A stretch of 64,000 nt of DNA. It comes from Yinghuangia seranimata. GTDB lineage: Bacteria > Actinomycetota > Actinomycetes > Streptomycetales > Streptomycetaceae. Numbering within the stretch: position 1 is the stretch's first letter; each line of letters opens with the position of its first letter. Under the pieces are notes generated by a model. That model was not told the origin of the DNA and did no database searches. It saw only the letters and a list, made by a program, of their open reading frames with translations. Position numbers and translations under genes: made by a program. The stretch lies in the NCBI RefSeq assembly GCF_029953285.1, contig NZ_JASAOI010000010.1, forward strand, positions 310,001 through 374,000. Direction: 5' to 3'. This document shows, piece by piece, positions 42,529-51,900 of this stretch.

Positions 42529-42906
42529 TCAGGCGTTCTTGGCGAGTGCCTCGGTGACGGCGGCGAGGTCGAAGTAGTCGCGCCAGTTCTGGATCTTGCC
42601 GTCGCGCAGTTCGAAGACGCCCATGACCTGGATGTCGAGGGTGTTGCCGTTGGCGAAGGTGAAGGTGTCGGTGCGCTCGTTGAGCACGGTGTCGCCGTTG
42701 ACGGCCTGGTGGTGGACGGTGAAGTGGGCGCCGGTGAAGGGGCCGACGAAGCCGGCGATGAAGTCGCGGACCTCCTGGCGTCCGGTCACCGGCATGATCG
42801 GGATGTTGTGGTAGGTGGCGTCCTCGGCGAAGTAGCCGGCGAGTTCGTCCGGGTCGAGCCGACCCCAGGCGGCGATGAACTCGTCGACGAGCGCGGCTGC
42901 GTCCAT
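42529..42906 (-). CDS. SnoaL/limonene-epoxide-hydrolase-like protein
   Basis: A 125-residue NTF2-fold protein. The pattern NERTDTFTFANG and MGVFELRDGKIQNWRDYFD matches the limonene-1,2-epoxide hydrolase group, whose catalytic residues are Asp-Arg-Asp; the R-x-D and W-R-D-Y-F-D positions are kept here. It could hydrolyse an epoxide or bind a steroid-like ligand. ATG at 42906; an AGGA lies 11 bases upstream. A palindrome lies 104 bp upstream in the gap with the divergent oxidoreductase gene. Confidence 0.82.
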   Translation of the reverse strand: MDAAALVDEFIAAWGRLDPDELAGYFAEDATYHNIPIMPVTGRQEVRDFIAGFVGPFTGAHFTVHHQAVNGDTVLNERTDTFTFANGNTLDIQVMGVFELRDGKIQNWRDYFDLAAVTEALAKNA

Positions 42907-43009
42907 GTGGTGGTGTCCTGTCCCCTCGGCGTGGTTGGCGGCCCGGCGACGGTAGCCGCCGGAGCATGCGACTTCCAGGGGAACGACTGTCACTCTTTCG
43001 CCACTATCC

Positions 43010-43025
43010 GTAACACTTCCGTTAC
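43010..43025. promoter_or_regulatory. GTAAC-N6-GTTAC palindrome
   Basis: The AT-rich inverted repeat GTAACACTTCCGTTAC sits midway between the divergent SnoaL-like (start 42906) and FAD oxidoreductase (start 43117) genes. It may be an operator for one or both. The half-site resembles that of the IclR-associated palindrome at 2733 but with different spacing. Confidence 0.4.
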
Positions 43026-43116
43026 TCACTGTCCTACTGTGTGAAACGCCCGGAATGTCTACTGGCACTGTCACGTCCTTCGCGTCAGCCGACGATGTCT
43101 CCCGGAGGTCCCGCCC

Positions 43117-44463
43117 ATGACGGCCGTCCCGCCCGCTCCCCCACCATCGCCGTCCTATCCGTGGACGCTGCGGCCACGCGTGCCCGCGCCGGTGCGACGC
43201 GGCGCGGTCGTCGACGTCGTCATCGTCGGCGGCGGGCTCGCCGGGGTCGCGGCGGCCCACGCGCTGGCCCTGCGCGGGGTGACCGACGTGCTCGTGGTCG
43301 AACGCGGCGGCGTCGGCGGGCCCGACCCGGCCGCGTTCGCGACGCCCGGCGGGCTCGGTGGATTCGGCGCGGTCGGCACGACGGTGCACTGCCACCACCC
43401 GCTGCCGGCCCTCGCGGCACTGGCGTGGTCGGGGCTGCGGCTGCTCGAGGACGCGCCCGAAGCGCTGGGCTCCGACCCGGGGTTCCGCCGGACCGGGCAC
43501 GTGGTGGGAGTCGGGCCCGAGCGGGTCCGGGCGCTCGCCGCCGAGGTCGCGGCGCGGCACGCGCTGGGCGTGGACGTCGAACTGGTGCGGCGCGAGGACG
43601 CGACGGCGCTGCTGCCGACGGCCGACCTGCGGGACGTGGCGGCGTTCGCGTACGAGGCGCGCGGCGGCTCAGGTGACCCGGCGCGCACCCGCCACGCGTT
43701 CGCGCGCGCGGCGGTACGGGCGGGCGCGCGGATCCGGCAGGGCGTGGTGGCGGTCGCACTGGCGACCAACCGGGGCGGCGACCGGGTGACCGGGGTGCGG
43801 CTGGCCGACGGGCAGGTGGTCACGGCCGGGACGGTGCTGGTGGCGGCGGGCCCGGACACCGCCGGGCTGGTCGGGGCGCTGGGGGTGCGGCTGCCGCTGC
43901 GCGCGCTGCGCGAGCCGGTGGTCGCGGTCGACCCGGCGACGCCGCTCCCGACGCGTGTGCCGACGCCGGTGTTCTCGGACCTGGTGACGCCGCAGTACGT
44001 GTCCGCCGACGGCCCCCTGCTACTGGTCGGCCGCGGCCCGCGCGGCGCCGGACCCGCGGGCGAACCCCCGTACGGCATCGGCCCCGAGCCCGCGGTGGAG
44101 CGAGCCGGGGACGCCGAGACCGAACGGGCCGTACGGCGCTTCGCGGCACGGTTCCCGGGCTGCCCGGACGCGGCGTTCGTGGCGTCGTACGCGGTCCGGC
44201 ACCACACGACCCCGGACGGGGTCCCCGCAGTCGGCGCGGCAGGCCCGGACGGCCTCTTCGTCGCAGCCGGCTTCGGCGGCCACAGCCTCGCGCTCCCCCC
44301 GGCGGCGGGCGCGCTCGTCGCCGACCTGATGTGCGAGGGCGCCAGCACGGACCCCCTGGTCCCGGCGTCGGTCTTCGCCCCGGACCGCTTCACCACGACG
44401 GCCCCGCCAGACCGCACCCACCGCGAGGCGGAGGCGAGGGAGCCGGCACGAGCCGCCGGCTGA
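43117..44463 (+). CDS. FAD-dependent oxidoreductase (DAO family)
   Basis: A 448-residue flavoprotein. The N-terminal dinucleotide-binding motif is VVIVGGGLAGVAAAHALALRG (read in two parts, about residues 33-53), followed by an acidic residue in VLVVERG, and the C-terminal FAD motif is GLFVAAGFGGHSLALPPAAG. This is the D-amino-acid oxidase/sarcosine oxidase-like group, which oxidises secondary or primary amines. The His in GFGGHS is conserved in the family. ATG at 43117 with GGAGG upstream. It converges on the CoA-transferase gene with only 22 bp between the stops. Confidence 0.88.
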   Translation: MTAVPPAPPPSPSYPWTLRPRVPAPVRRGAVVDVVIVGGGLAGVAAAHALALRGVTDVLVVERGGVGGPDPAAFATPGGLGGFGAVGTTVHCHHPLPALAALAWSGLRLLEDAPEALGSDPGFRRTGHVVGVGPERVRALAAEVAARHALGVDVELVRREDATALLPTADLRDVAAFAYEARGGSGDPARTRHAFARAAVRAGARIRQGVVAVALATNRGGDRVTGVRLADGQVVTAGTVLVAAGPDTAGLVGALGVRLPLRALREPVVAVDPATPLPTRVPTPVFSDLVTPQYVSADGPLLLVGRGPRGAGPAGEPPYGIGPEPAVERAGDAETERAVRRFAARFPGCPDAAFVASYAVRHHTTPDGVPAVGAAGPDGLFVAAGFGGHSLALPPAAGALVADLMCEGASTDPLVPASVFAPDRFTTTAPPDRTHREAEAREPARAAG

Positions 44464-44485
44464 CGGGAGAGGCCTGCCCCGTGGG

Positions 44486-46876
44486 TCAGCCTGGGGTTGT
44501 TCCCACTATTCCCTTCGCCTCCAGTGCGGCCAGGTCTTCCTCCGACAGGCCCAGTTCGCCGCACAGGACCTCTGTGTTGTGCTCGCCTAGCGTCGGTGCG
44601 GCGCGGGTGAGCCAGGGGCCTGGGGCGGAGGCGAGGCGGAACGGGAGGCCGGGGACGCGGTGGGGGCCGGTTACGGGGTGGGTGACCTCGGTGAGGAAGC
44701 CCCGTCGGGCCAGCTGTGGGTCGTCGGCTATGCCTGCGGGCGGGACGACGACCGCGGCGGGGATGCCCGCGCCGCGCAACTGGCCTTCCAGGGCGCCCGC
44801 GTCGCGGGTCGCGAAGCAGGCCGCGAGGGCCGCGTCGATCGGGTCCTCGGCCGCCCGGCGTTCGGCGTGGTTTTCCGTCCCGGACCAGGGCAGGGCGACG
44901 TCGAGCAGTTCGACGAGGGCCGCCCAGTGGGTGTCCGTCTCGACGGCGAGCGCGAGCCATGTGTCGTCGCCCGCGCACCGGTAGACGCCCTGGGGCGCCG
45001 CGCCGGGCCCGCGGTTGCCCGCGCGGCGGGTCTCGCGGCCAGTCGCGGTCCACGTCACGAGCGCTTCCGCCGCGATGTTGAGGGTGGCTTCGACCATCGT
45101 GGCCTCGACCATCGTCCCCACTCCGGTGCGGTCGCGTTCGGCGAGCGCGGCGAGCAGCGCGAACACGGCGTGGGTCCCGGCGTTGGGGTCGCACGGCCCG
45201 CGCGGGATGAGCGGCGGCCCGTCGGCGGCGCCGGTGGCCCACGCCATGCCGGAGATCTGCTCCATGGTCTGCGCGAACCCGGTGCGGTCGCGCCACGGCC
45301 CGTCGAGGCCGAAGGCCGGCATGCGCAGCAGCACCAGGCGCTCGTTGCGTTCGTGGAGGGTGTGCCAGGTCAGACCGAGGTTGTCGAGGACGCGCGGGGA
45401 GAAGTTCTCGATGACGACGTCGGCGCGTTCGGCGAGCCGCAGGACGAGGTCGTGGCCCTCGGGTGTGGCGAGGTCGAGGGTGACGGCGCGCTTTTGGGGG
45501 TTGGCGCCGAAGTAGACCATGCCCCATTCCCACCACTGGGGTTCGCCGGGTTTGCGGGCGGACGCGAACCGCATGCCGTCGGGGCGTTTCGGCGACTCGA
45601 CCTTGAGGACGTCGGCGCCGAGCGCGGCGAGCGTCAGTGTCGCGCTGGGGCCGGCCCAGAACGCGGTGAGGTCGAGGACGCGGAGTCCTGCGAGCGGTAG
45701 TTCCGGTGACGTCCCGGACGGAGGTTGCCTGTGAACGGTGTCCACACGCGGTTTTCGCGACGGCGCGGCGTCGAACGGCACGCCTGTGAACCCGCCGATC
45801 CGATACGGCACGCGGGGTTGCGCGAATCCGCCGACCGGGTTGGGTACGAACACGCCGCGGGCGACGAAGTGGTCCATGCCGGTGAGCGTGGAGGGCGTGC
45901 CGACGTCGGCGACGGGTATCCGCAGCGCCCCGGCGAGCGCGACGACGTCCGCGGTGCGCTGCTTGGTCGTCCATTCGCGTACGTAGCCGAGGAACTCGTT
46001 GCGGTGCCGGGCGCGTTCGCCCATGGTGGCGAAGCGGGGGTCGTCGATGAGGTCGGGCCGCTCGATCATGAGCAGGAAGTCCTGGAGCTGCTGTCCGGTG
46101 CCGAGGCAGAACCCGACCCAGCCGTCGGCGGTGGGTTCGATGGAGGGGATCTCCAGGGTGCGGCCGCCGGCGAACGGGGTTCCGGCGGCGCGGAACAGCG
46201 AGGCCGTGACGGACCCGTAGGTCTGCATGGTCGAGGCCATGCATTCGAGCATGGACACGTCGGCGTGGTCGCCGTGTCCGGTGCGGCGGGCGGCGAGGGC
46301 GGCGGCCAGTGCGGCGACGGCGGCGTATCCGCCGGTCACCCACTCCCCTATATGTCCGCCCGCTTGGAGCGGCGTGGTGCCCGCGAGGCCGCGTCCGCCG
46401 GTCGATCCGCAGCGGGCCTGCAACGTGAACTCGGTGGCGGGTCCGAGGGGTTCGGTATCGCGTCCGTACGGGGTGAGGGAGACGACGACCAGCCCGGGGT
46501 TCCGGGCGCGCAGCGCGGCGAGGTCCGGGTCCGGGAGCCGACCGTCCTCGACGAGCACGTCCGCGCCGGCGGCCAGGTCGGCCACGGCCCGTCGTACATC
46601 GTCGCCGTCGCCGTCGCCGTCGCCGTCAGGCAGCGGCACCAGGTGCTTGCCGACCGCGAGGTACCGGAACAGGGGCGCGTCGGCCTCGGTGAGGCCGGGC
46701 GCGGGGGTGCCGTCGAACTCGCCGTCGCGGCCGCGCCGCAGCGGGTCGCCGCCGGACGGTTCGGCCTTGACGACGTAGGCGCCCGCGTCGCGCAGCAGTT
46801 TGGCGCAGTAGCCGCCGGGGACGCCGGTGGACAGTTCGAGGACCGTCAGGCCGGACAGCGGTGCGGGGGGTGTCAC
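44486..46876 (-). CDS. double-domain CoA transferase (CaiB/BaiF family)
   Basis: A 796-residue protein with two complete class III CoA-transferase domains: residues about 5-370 (starting LSGLTVLELSTGVPGGYCAKLLRDAGAYVVK, read in pieces) and about 390-790 (LAGLRVLDLTAFWAGPSATLTLAALGADVLKVESP). Typical family members are ~400 residues and interlock as dimers, so this fusion can form the ring within one chain. Catalytic acidic positions appear as Glu in VSMLECM and TMVEATL. GTG start with GGAGG upstream. It is the last gene of the thiolase/DUF35 operon, after a 7-bp repeat, and probably activates or moves CoA in the same catabolic route. Confidence 0.9.
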   Translation of the reverse strand: MTPPAPLSGLTVLELSTGVPGGYCAKLLRDAGAYVVKAEPSGGDPLRRGRDGEFDGTPAPGLTEADAPLFRYLAVGKHLVPLPDGDGDGDGDDVRRAVADLAAGADVLVEDGRLPDPDLAALRARNPGLVVVSLTPYGRDTEPLGPATEFTLQARCGSTGGRGLAGTTPLQAGGHIGEWVTGGYAAVAALAAALAARRTGHGDHADVSMLECMASTMQTYGSVTASLFRAAGTPFAGGRTLEIPSIEPTADGWVGFCLGTGQQLQDFLLMIERPDLIDDPRFATMGERARHRNEFLGYVREWTTKQRTADVVALAGALRIPVADVGTPSTLTGMDHFVARGVFVPNPVGGFAQPRVPYRIGGFTGVPFDAAPSRKPRVDTVHRQPPSGTSPELPLAGLRVLDLTAFWAGPSATLTLAALGADVLKVESPKRPDGMRFASARKPGEPQWWEWGMVYFGANPQKRAVTLDLATPEGHDLVLRLAERADVVIENFSPRVLDNLGLTWHTLHERNERLVLLRMPAFGLDGPWRDRTGFAQTMEQISGMAWATGAADGPPLIPRGPCDPNAGTHAVFALLAALAERDRTGVGTMVEATMVEATLNIAAEALVTWTATGRETRRAGNRGPGAAPQGVYRCAGDDTWLALAVETDTHWAALVELLDVALPWSGTENHAERRAAEDPIDAALAACFATRDAGALEGQLRGAGIPAAVVVPPAGIADDPQLARRGFLTEVTHPVTGPHRVPGLPFRLASAPGPWLTRAAPTLGEHNTEVLCGELGLSEEDLAALEAKGIVGTTPG

Positions 46877-46940
46877 GCGATCAGCCTCCAGTCGGCGCCG
46901 CGGGCGGCTCGGTTGCGGGAGGTGCGGGTGGCGGGCGGGC

Positions 46941-47000
46941 TCAGGCCTCGGGCCTCAGACCTCAGGCCTCAGACCTCAGGCCTCAGGCCTCAGACCTCAG
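46941..47000. repeat. 7-bp tandem repeat, about 8.5 copies
   Basis: The units TCAGGCC, TCGGGCC, TCAGACC, TCAGGCC, TCAGACC, TCAGGCC, TCAGGCC, TCAGACC and TCAG run without interruption. The last unit includes the stop codon of the DUF35 gene (46997-46999 on the minus strand). As a short-unit array it may vary in copy number between strains and is non-coding otherwise. Confidence 0.9.
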
Positions 47001-47437
47001 TCGCCCGTCGTCGGCGGCGCGAACTGCGGTCGGAAGTAAGGCAGGACGCGTTCGCCGCCCACCCCGTGGTGGTCGACGCGGACGCGCAGGCCCTCGCGTA
47101 CCGCGTCGGCGTCGATGCCGATGAGGTTGGTCAGCATGCGGTAGCCCTCGTCGAGGTCGACGATGGCGACGGCGTAGGGCGTGGTGAACGCGGGGGTGAC
47201 GGGTCTGTGGACGACGGTCCAGCTGTAGACGGTGCCGAGCCCGGCGCTGACCCGCCATTCGAGGCCGCGCGACGTGCAGCCGCGGCATAGGTCGGTCGGC
47301 GTGAAGTTGGCGGTGCCGCAGTCGGTGCACCGCTGGTACCGGAGTTCGCCGTCCGCGCAGCCGTCCCAGAAGGGGGCGCTGAGCGGGGTGACCGGGTTGA
47401 GCGGTATGCCGGTCTGGGGTGCGAGCACGGTTGTCAC
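46997..47437 (-). CDS. zinc-ribbon OB-fold protein (DUF35)
   Basis: A 146-residue DUF35/ChsH2-like protein. The N-terminal zinc ribbon (RYQRCTDCGTANFTPTDLCRGC, read in two parts) has four Cys, and the OB fold (TVYSWTVVHRPVTPAF through YRMLTNL) binds acyl-CoA. Such proteins form complexes with thiolases or hydratases and are needed for their aldolase or thiolase activity, mostly in steroid side-chain degradation. GTG start at 47437 overlaps the thiolase stop by four bases (GTGA), so coupling is tight. A GGAAAGG site precedes it. Confidence 0.92.
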   Translation of the reverse strand: MTTVLAPQTGIPLNPVTPLSAPFWDGCADGELRYQRCTDCGTANFTPTDLCRGCTSRGLEWRVSAGLGTVYSWTVVHRPVTPAFTTPYAVAIVDLDEGYRMLTNLIGIDADAVREGLRVRVDHHGVGGERVLPYFRPQFAPPTTGD

Positions 47438-48609
47438 GGCCTTTCCGTTCCGAACAGCGCGACCTGGCTGAACAGTGCGCCGGAGCCGCCGGCGCTGGCC
47501 AGCGCGACGCGGGCGCCGGGGATCTGGGTCGAGGCGCACGTGCCGCGCACCTGTTGGACGGCCCGGATGGCGCGCTGCAGCATCTGCGGGTTGGACCCCG
47601 CGTGGCTGTACGACAGCAGTCCGCCGTCGGTGGTCACGGGGTGGTTGCCGTCCGGCGCGATGTGGCCGTCGGCGACGAAGGGGCCGCCCTCGCCGGGGGC
47701 GCAGAACCCGAACGCCTCGAGCTGTCTGATGACTTCGAAGGAGAAGGGGTCGTACAGCTCGAGGACGTCGACGTCGGCGCGGCTGAGTCCGGCGGTGCGG
47801 AACGCGCGGTCGGCGGCGCGTTGTCCGACGAGCCCTGCGGAGGGTTGTCCGGCGCGCCGCCCGGCGAGGTCGTAGGCGGGCGGGTGCTGGTAGGCGGGGC
47901 CGAGGCAGTCGGACGCCATGCCGAGCAGGTACACGGGGGCGTGGGGCAGGTCGGGGGCGCGGTCGGCGGCGGTGAGGACGAGGGCGCAGCCGCCTTCGGA
48001 GGTGATGGCGCAGTCGAGCAGCCGGAAGGGGTCGGCGATGGGGCGGGACGCGCGGATGTCGGCGGGGGTGTAGGGGCCGCGGCCGTGGTAGACGGCGTCG
48101 GGGTTGACGTGGCCGTTGTTGCGGATGGTCGCGGCGACGACGGCCAACTGGTCTTCCGTGGTGCCGTACTCGATCATGTGGCGGCGTGCGATGAGGGCGA
48201 ACTCGGCGGCGGTGAACAGGCCCCAGGGGATGACGAACTCGTTCTCGGGGCGGGTCCAGGGGGCGGTGGCGGCGCGTTCGGTGTAGACGCCGGCTTCGCC
48301 GGACGCGACGACGGCGACGTCGCACATGCCGGCGGCGATCGCGGCGGCGGCTTCGGCGATCATGCCGAGGCCGTACTGCGTGCCGCGCCAGGCGGGGCCG
48401 ACCCTCAGGTCGTGGATGAGCCGGGCGGACAGGTCGGCGGCGCTGACGCCGTCGACGTCGTCGAGGGTGAGTCCGGCGTCGGCGAGGGCGCCGTGGACGG
48501 CGTCGACGGTGATGGACAGCGAGGTGTGGCCGGGCAGGGCGCGGGCCTGCGCGGTGTTGTGCACGCCCGCGATCGCGACGCCGCGGTACGGATGGGACCC
48601 GGGGGCCAC
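47434..48609 (-). CDS. thiolase-like protein (lipid-transfer/SCPx type)
   Basis: A 391-residue thiolase-fold protein starting at a GTG after GAGGAGGAG. It belongs to the SCPx/Ltp2-like group: the segment TDGGLLSYSHAGSNPQMLQRA and SEGGCALVLTAADRA are characteristic. Typical catalytic Cys of degradative thiolases near residue 90 is not evident (AAGMCDVAVVASGEAG has a Cys but outside the usual context), consistent with Ltp2-type aldolases that pair with DUF35 proteins. It would cleave a C-C bond in a CoA-linked side chain. First gene of a three-gene operon; a palindrome lies 50 bp upstream. Confidence 0.88.
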   Translation of the reverse strand: MAPGSHPYRGVAIAGVHNTAQARALPGHTSLSITVDAVHGALADAGLTLDDVDGVSAADLSARLIHDLRVGPAWRGTQYGLGMIAEAAAAIAAGMCDVAVVASGEAGVYTERAATAPWTRPENEFVIPWGLFTAAEFALIARRHMIEYGTTEDQLAVVAATIRNNGHVNPDAVYHGRGPYTPADIRASRPIADPFRLLDCAITSEGGCALVLTAADRAPDLPHAPVYLLGMASDCLGPAYQHPPAYDLAGRRAGQPSAGLVGQRAADRAFRTAGLSRADVDVLELYDPFSFEVIRQLEAFGFCAPGEGGPFVADGHIAPDGNHPVTTDGGLLSYSHAGSNPQMLQRAIRAVQQVRGTCASTQIPGARVALASAGGSGALFSQVALFGTERP

Positions 48610-48997
48610 GCCTCTCCTCCTCAGCCGTACCTGCGATGAACGCCCATTGGAAGCGGGACTTGACGAGGAGTCAAGGCCGAAGGTTGTAGAGGCTCACTAT
48701 CGGTTGCGGTCATTCCCGGTCGGTTTGGGCGACAACCGCGGAAATCCCGGACGCGGGTTCGCGGACCTCGACCGGGTCTGTCCGAAGGCTGACGCGGACC
48801 GCCCGCCGGCTGACGGTTGTGAGCGGCGCCAACGACCGGGTCGGGTCGGTCGGTGGACCGTATCGCCGCATTCAATGAGGACTTCTGTGTTAAGGCGGGC
48901 ACATCGGGTGACCCTCATGCGCCAGGATGGATCCTGCAAACGCGTCCGACCGACCGCCATCGGGCGGCGCGTGCACCCTCGTGGGGAAGGTGCCGTG
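48610..48997. other. 388-bp divergent intergenic region
   Basis: This gap separates the thiolase operon (minus) from the paired ATPase operon (plus) and should hold both promoters. Apart from the palindrome at 48659 I see no further clear element, RNA or ORF. Confidence 0.6.
48659..48675. promoter_or_regulatory. CTTGAC-N5-GTCAAG palindrome
   Basis: A perfect six-base inverted repeat with centre GAGGA, 50 bp upstream of the thiolase GTG. TTGACT read on the minus strand could serve as its -35 hexamer, so a bound protein would block it. The same half-sites recur at 61254. Confidence 0.6.
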
Positions 48998-51900
48998 ATG
49001 GCAGAAGCGAACGGTTCGCGGGGATCCGGGACCCCGCTGCCCGCCGAGGTGTCGGCGGACGTGCCGCCGCCTGGCCGCGCGCTGGGAGCGCTTGCCCGGC
49101 GTGCCAATGGCGCGCACGGTGTCGACGTGCTCGGCGCCGGGTCGGGCGCGGCCTCCGGCGGGAACGCCGTCGTAGGCCCGGTCGCGGGGTCCGCTGTGGG
49201 CTCCGCGCTGGAGGGCGCGGGGTCCGGGGTGGCGGCCGGCGTGGATCCCCGCATGGTCAACGGACAGGGGCCGGGTTCCGTCGAGGTGGTCCACTGGGAC
49301 GGCTCCGAACCCCTGCTCACCCAGGCCCCGTTGCTGGAGCGCGACGGCGAGCTCGCGCTGGTCCGCGCCGTCGTCGAGAACCTGTGCCGGCACGCCCGCG
49401 CACGCTCCGGCGGATTCCCCGACGGCCTGCCCGACGGCGGCGGTACCGCGGCCGGGCTCGGCGCGGGTGTCGGGGTCGGCGTCGCGAACCACACCGTCAG
49501 CAAAGGCCGGCACGCTGCGCCGCCCGTCCCGCACCCCACCGGGCCGGTCTCCGGCGAGCTGCTGATCGTCGAGGGCCTGGCGGGCTACGGCAAGACGACC
49601 ATGCTCGACCAGGTCCGCCGGATCGCCGTCGAACACCACTGCACGGTGCTGCACTCGCGCGGCGGCGAGCGCGAACAGGCCCGATCCTTCTCCGTCGTCA
49701 AGCAGCTGTTCTTCAACCTGCTGGCCGGCTGCACCGGCGACGAACGCGCCGCGCTGCTCGGCGACTGGTACGACATCATCGCGCCCGCGCTCGGCCTGTG
49801 CCCGGCCACCGCGGGCTCCACCCCGGACCCGCTCGGTGTCCGCGACGCGCTCGACTGGCTGATGACCGGCCTGACCCGGCACCGCGGCCCGATCGTCATG
49901 GTCGTCGACGACGTGCAGTGGGCGGACGCCGAATCCCTGGAGTGGCTGGTCAACTTCGCCCGCAACCTCGACCAGCTGCCGGTCCTCCTCGTGGTCGGCC
50001 GGCGCAGCGAGGAGTCCACCGACGTCGACGAGTTGCTGCGCGAGATGTCGACGCTCGACCGCACCCGCACCGTCCACCTGGGCACGCTGTCGCCCGCCGC
50101 GGTGACCCGGGTCGTCGAGGTCGGTCTCGGGGTGCGCGGCGACGACGTGTTCAACGCCCGCTGCCATGAAGTCACCGACGGCAGCCCGTTCGTGCTGTGG
50201 GCGATGGTCGGCGAACTGCGCCGGCGCCGGCTCGCGCCGGTCGGGTCGAACGCGTCCGAGCTCGCCGCGATCGCGGCCGCGACGATCGGCCCGAAGCTGG
50301 CCGCGCGTCTGGAGCGCATGGGCGACTGCACGATCGAGGTGGCCCGCGCGATCGCCGTGCTCGGCAGCGACGCGACCCCGGTGCGGGTCGCCGAACTCGC
50401 GGGCGTGGACGTCCCCAAGGTCGGGGTGATAGCCGACCGGCTGCGCGCCGCCGCGATCCTCGTCGACCAGGACACCCTCGGGTTCCTGCACCCGCTCATC
50501 GCGACCGCCGTCTACCAGTGGATCCAGCCCAGCGCCCGCAGTGCGCTGCACGCCCGCGCCGCCCGCCTGCTCGTGCAGGACGGCCGCGACGCGCGGTCGG
50601 CCGCCGTGCACCTTCTGGTCACCGAGCCGTGCGGAGACGCCTGGGTCGTCGAGCAGTTGCGCACCGCGGCCGACCAGGACAAGAGGGCCGGTGCGCCGGA
50701 CTCCGCGCTGCGCTACCTGCAGCGCGCCCTGCGCGAACCGCCGCAGCGCGACGACCGGGCCGCGGTGCGCTACGAGTTGGGCCGCGCGTCGTTCGTCAGC
50801 TCGCCGTCCGACGCGATCATGCACCTGCGCGCGGCGCTGGCCGACGACGCCGCGGACCGGGTGCTGCGCGAGTCGATCGTGCTGCAGCTCGCCCGCGCGC
50901 TCGGCTACACCGACCAGATCCAGGCGGCGGTCGAACTCCTCGACCAGGAGGCGGCCGCCGCGAACGCGTCCAGCACGCGGCTGCGGCTCCAGGTTGAGCA
51001 CTTCCTGTGGGCGGTGTTCTGGGTCGACGACCCAGACTACCACACGCGTTCGCGGCGCCTGAAGAACCTCGTCGTCCGCCTGGAGGGCAACAACCGCACC
51101 GAGCGCTGCCTGCTGGCGCTGCGCGCCTGGTACGGGGTGGTGCGGGGCGACCCGATGGTGCAGGTGCTGGCGAGCGCCGACCAGGCGTGGGGACCGGGCC
51201 TGACGTGGACCGACGAGGACTGGGGCTTCGAGATCCCCAGCCTGCTCGCGCTGACGTACATGTACTGCGACCGCAACGACCGCGCCGAGCAGCTGTTCAC
51301 CGCCGGTATCGCGGAGCTGCGTTCGCACGGCTGGCGCGGCACGCACCTGTCGTACGCGCACTCGATGCGCAGCCTGGTGCGCTACCGGCAGGGCAAGCTG
51401 CTGCTCGCCGAGGAGGACTGCCGGATCGGGCTGCGGCTGGCGTTGCGCCTGGGTCCGCTTGCGCCCGCGCGCTGGTATCCGATCGGCACGCTGATCCAGG
51501 TGCTGCTGGCGCGCGGGCGGGTGCGTGAGGCGGTGCGGCTCGCGGAGGAGCACGAGTTCACCGAGCCGTTCCCGAACGCGGTCGTGTTCCCGGATCCGCG
51601 CGCGGTGAGCGGCGAACTGCGGCTGGCCGCCGGGATGCCCGCGGAGGCGGCGGCGGACCTGGCGGCGGCCGGGGAGAAGCTGGAGGGGCGCGGTGTGGCC
51701 AATCCGGCGTGGTGTCCGTGGCGGGTGAACCTCGCGAAGGCGTTGTCGGCGTACGACCCGGAGACCGCGTACGAGCAGGCGTGCGAGGCGCTGCGCCGCG
51801 CGTACCGGTTCGGCGCGCCGTCCGCGATGGGGCAGGCGTTGCGCGTGACGGGCCGTCTGGAGGGCGGGCAGAAGGGGCTGGCGAAGATCGAGGACGCGCT

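Noticed and set aside
43155-46343. Minus-strand open frame of over 1,000 codons
   Set aside because: It is a shadow of the CoA-transferase and FAD oxidoreductase genes in another frame; no domain is readable and the composition is abnormal.
46941-47000. Possible CRISPR array
   Set aside because: The unit is only 7 bp with no spacers, and no cas genes are in the window.
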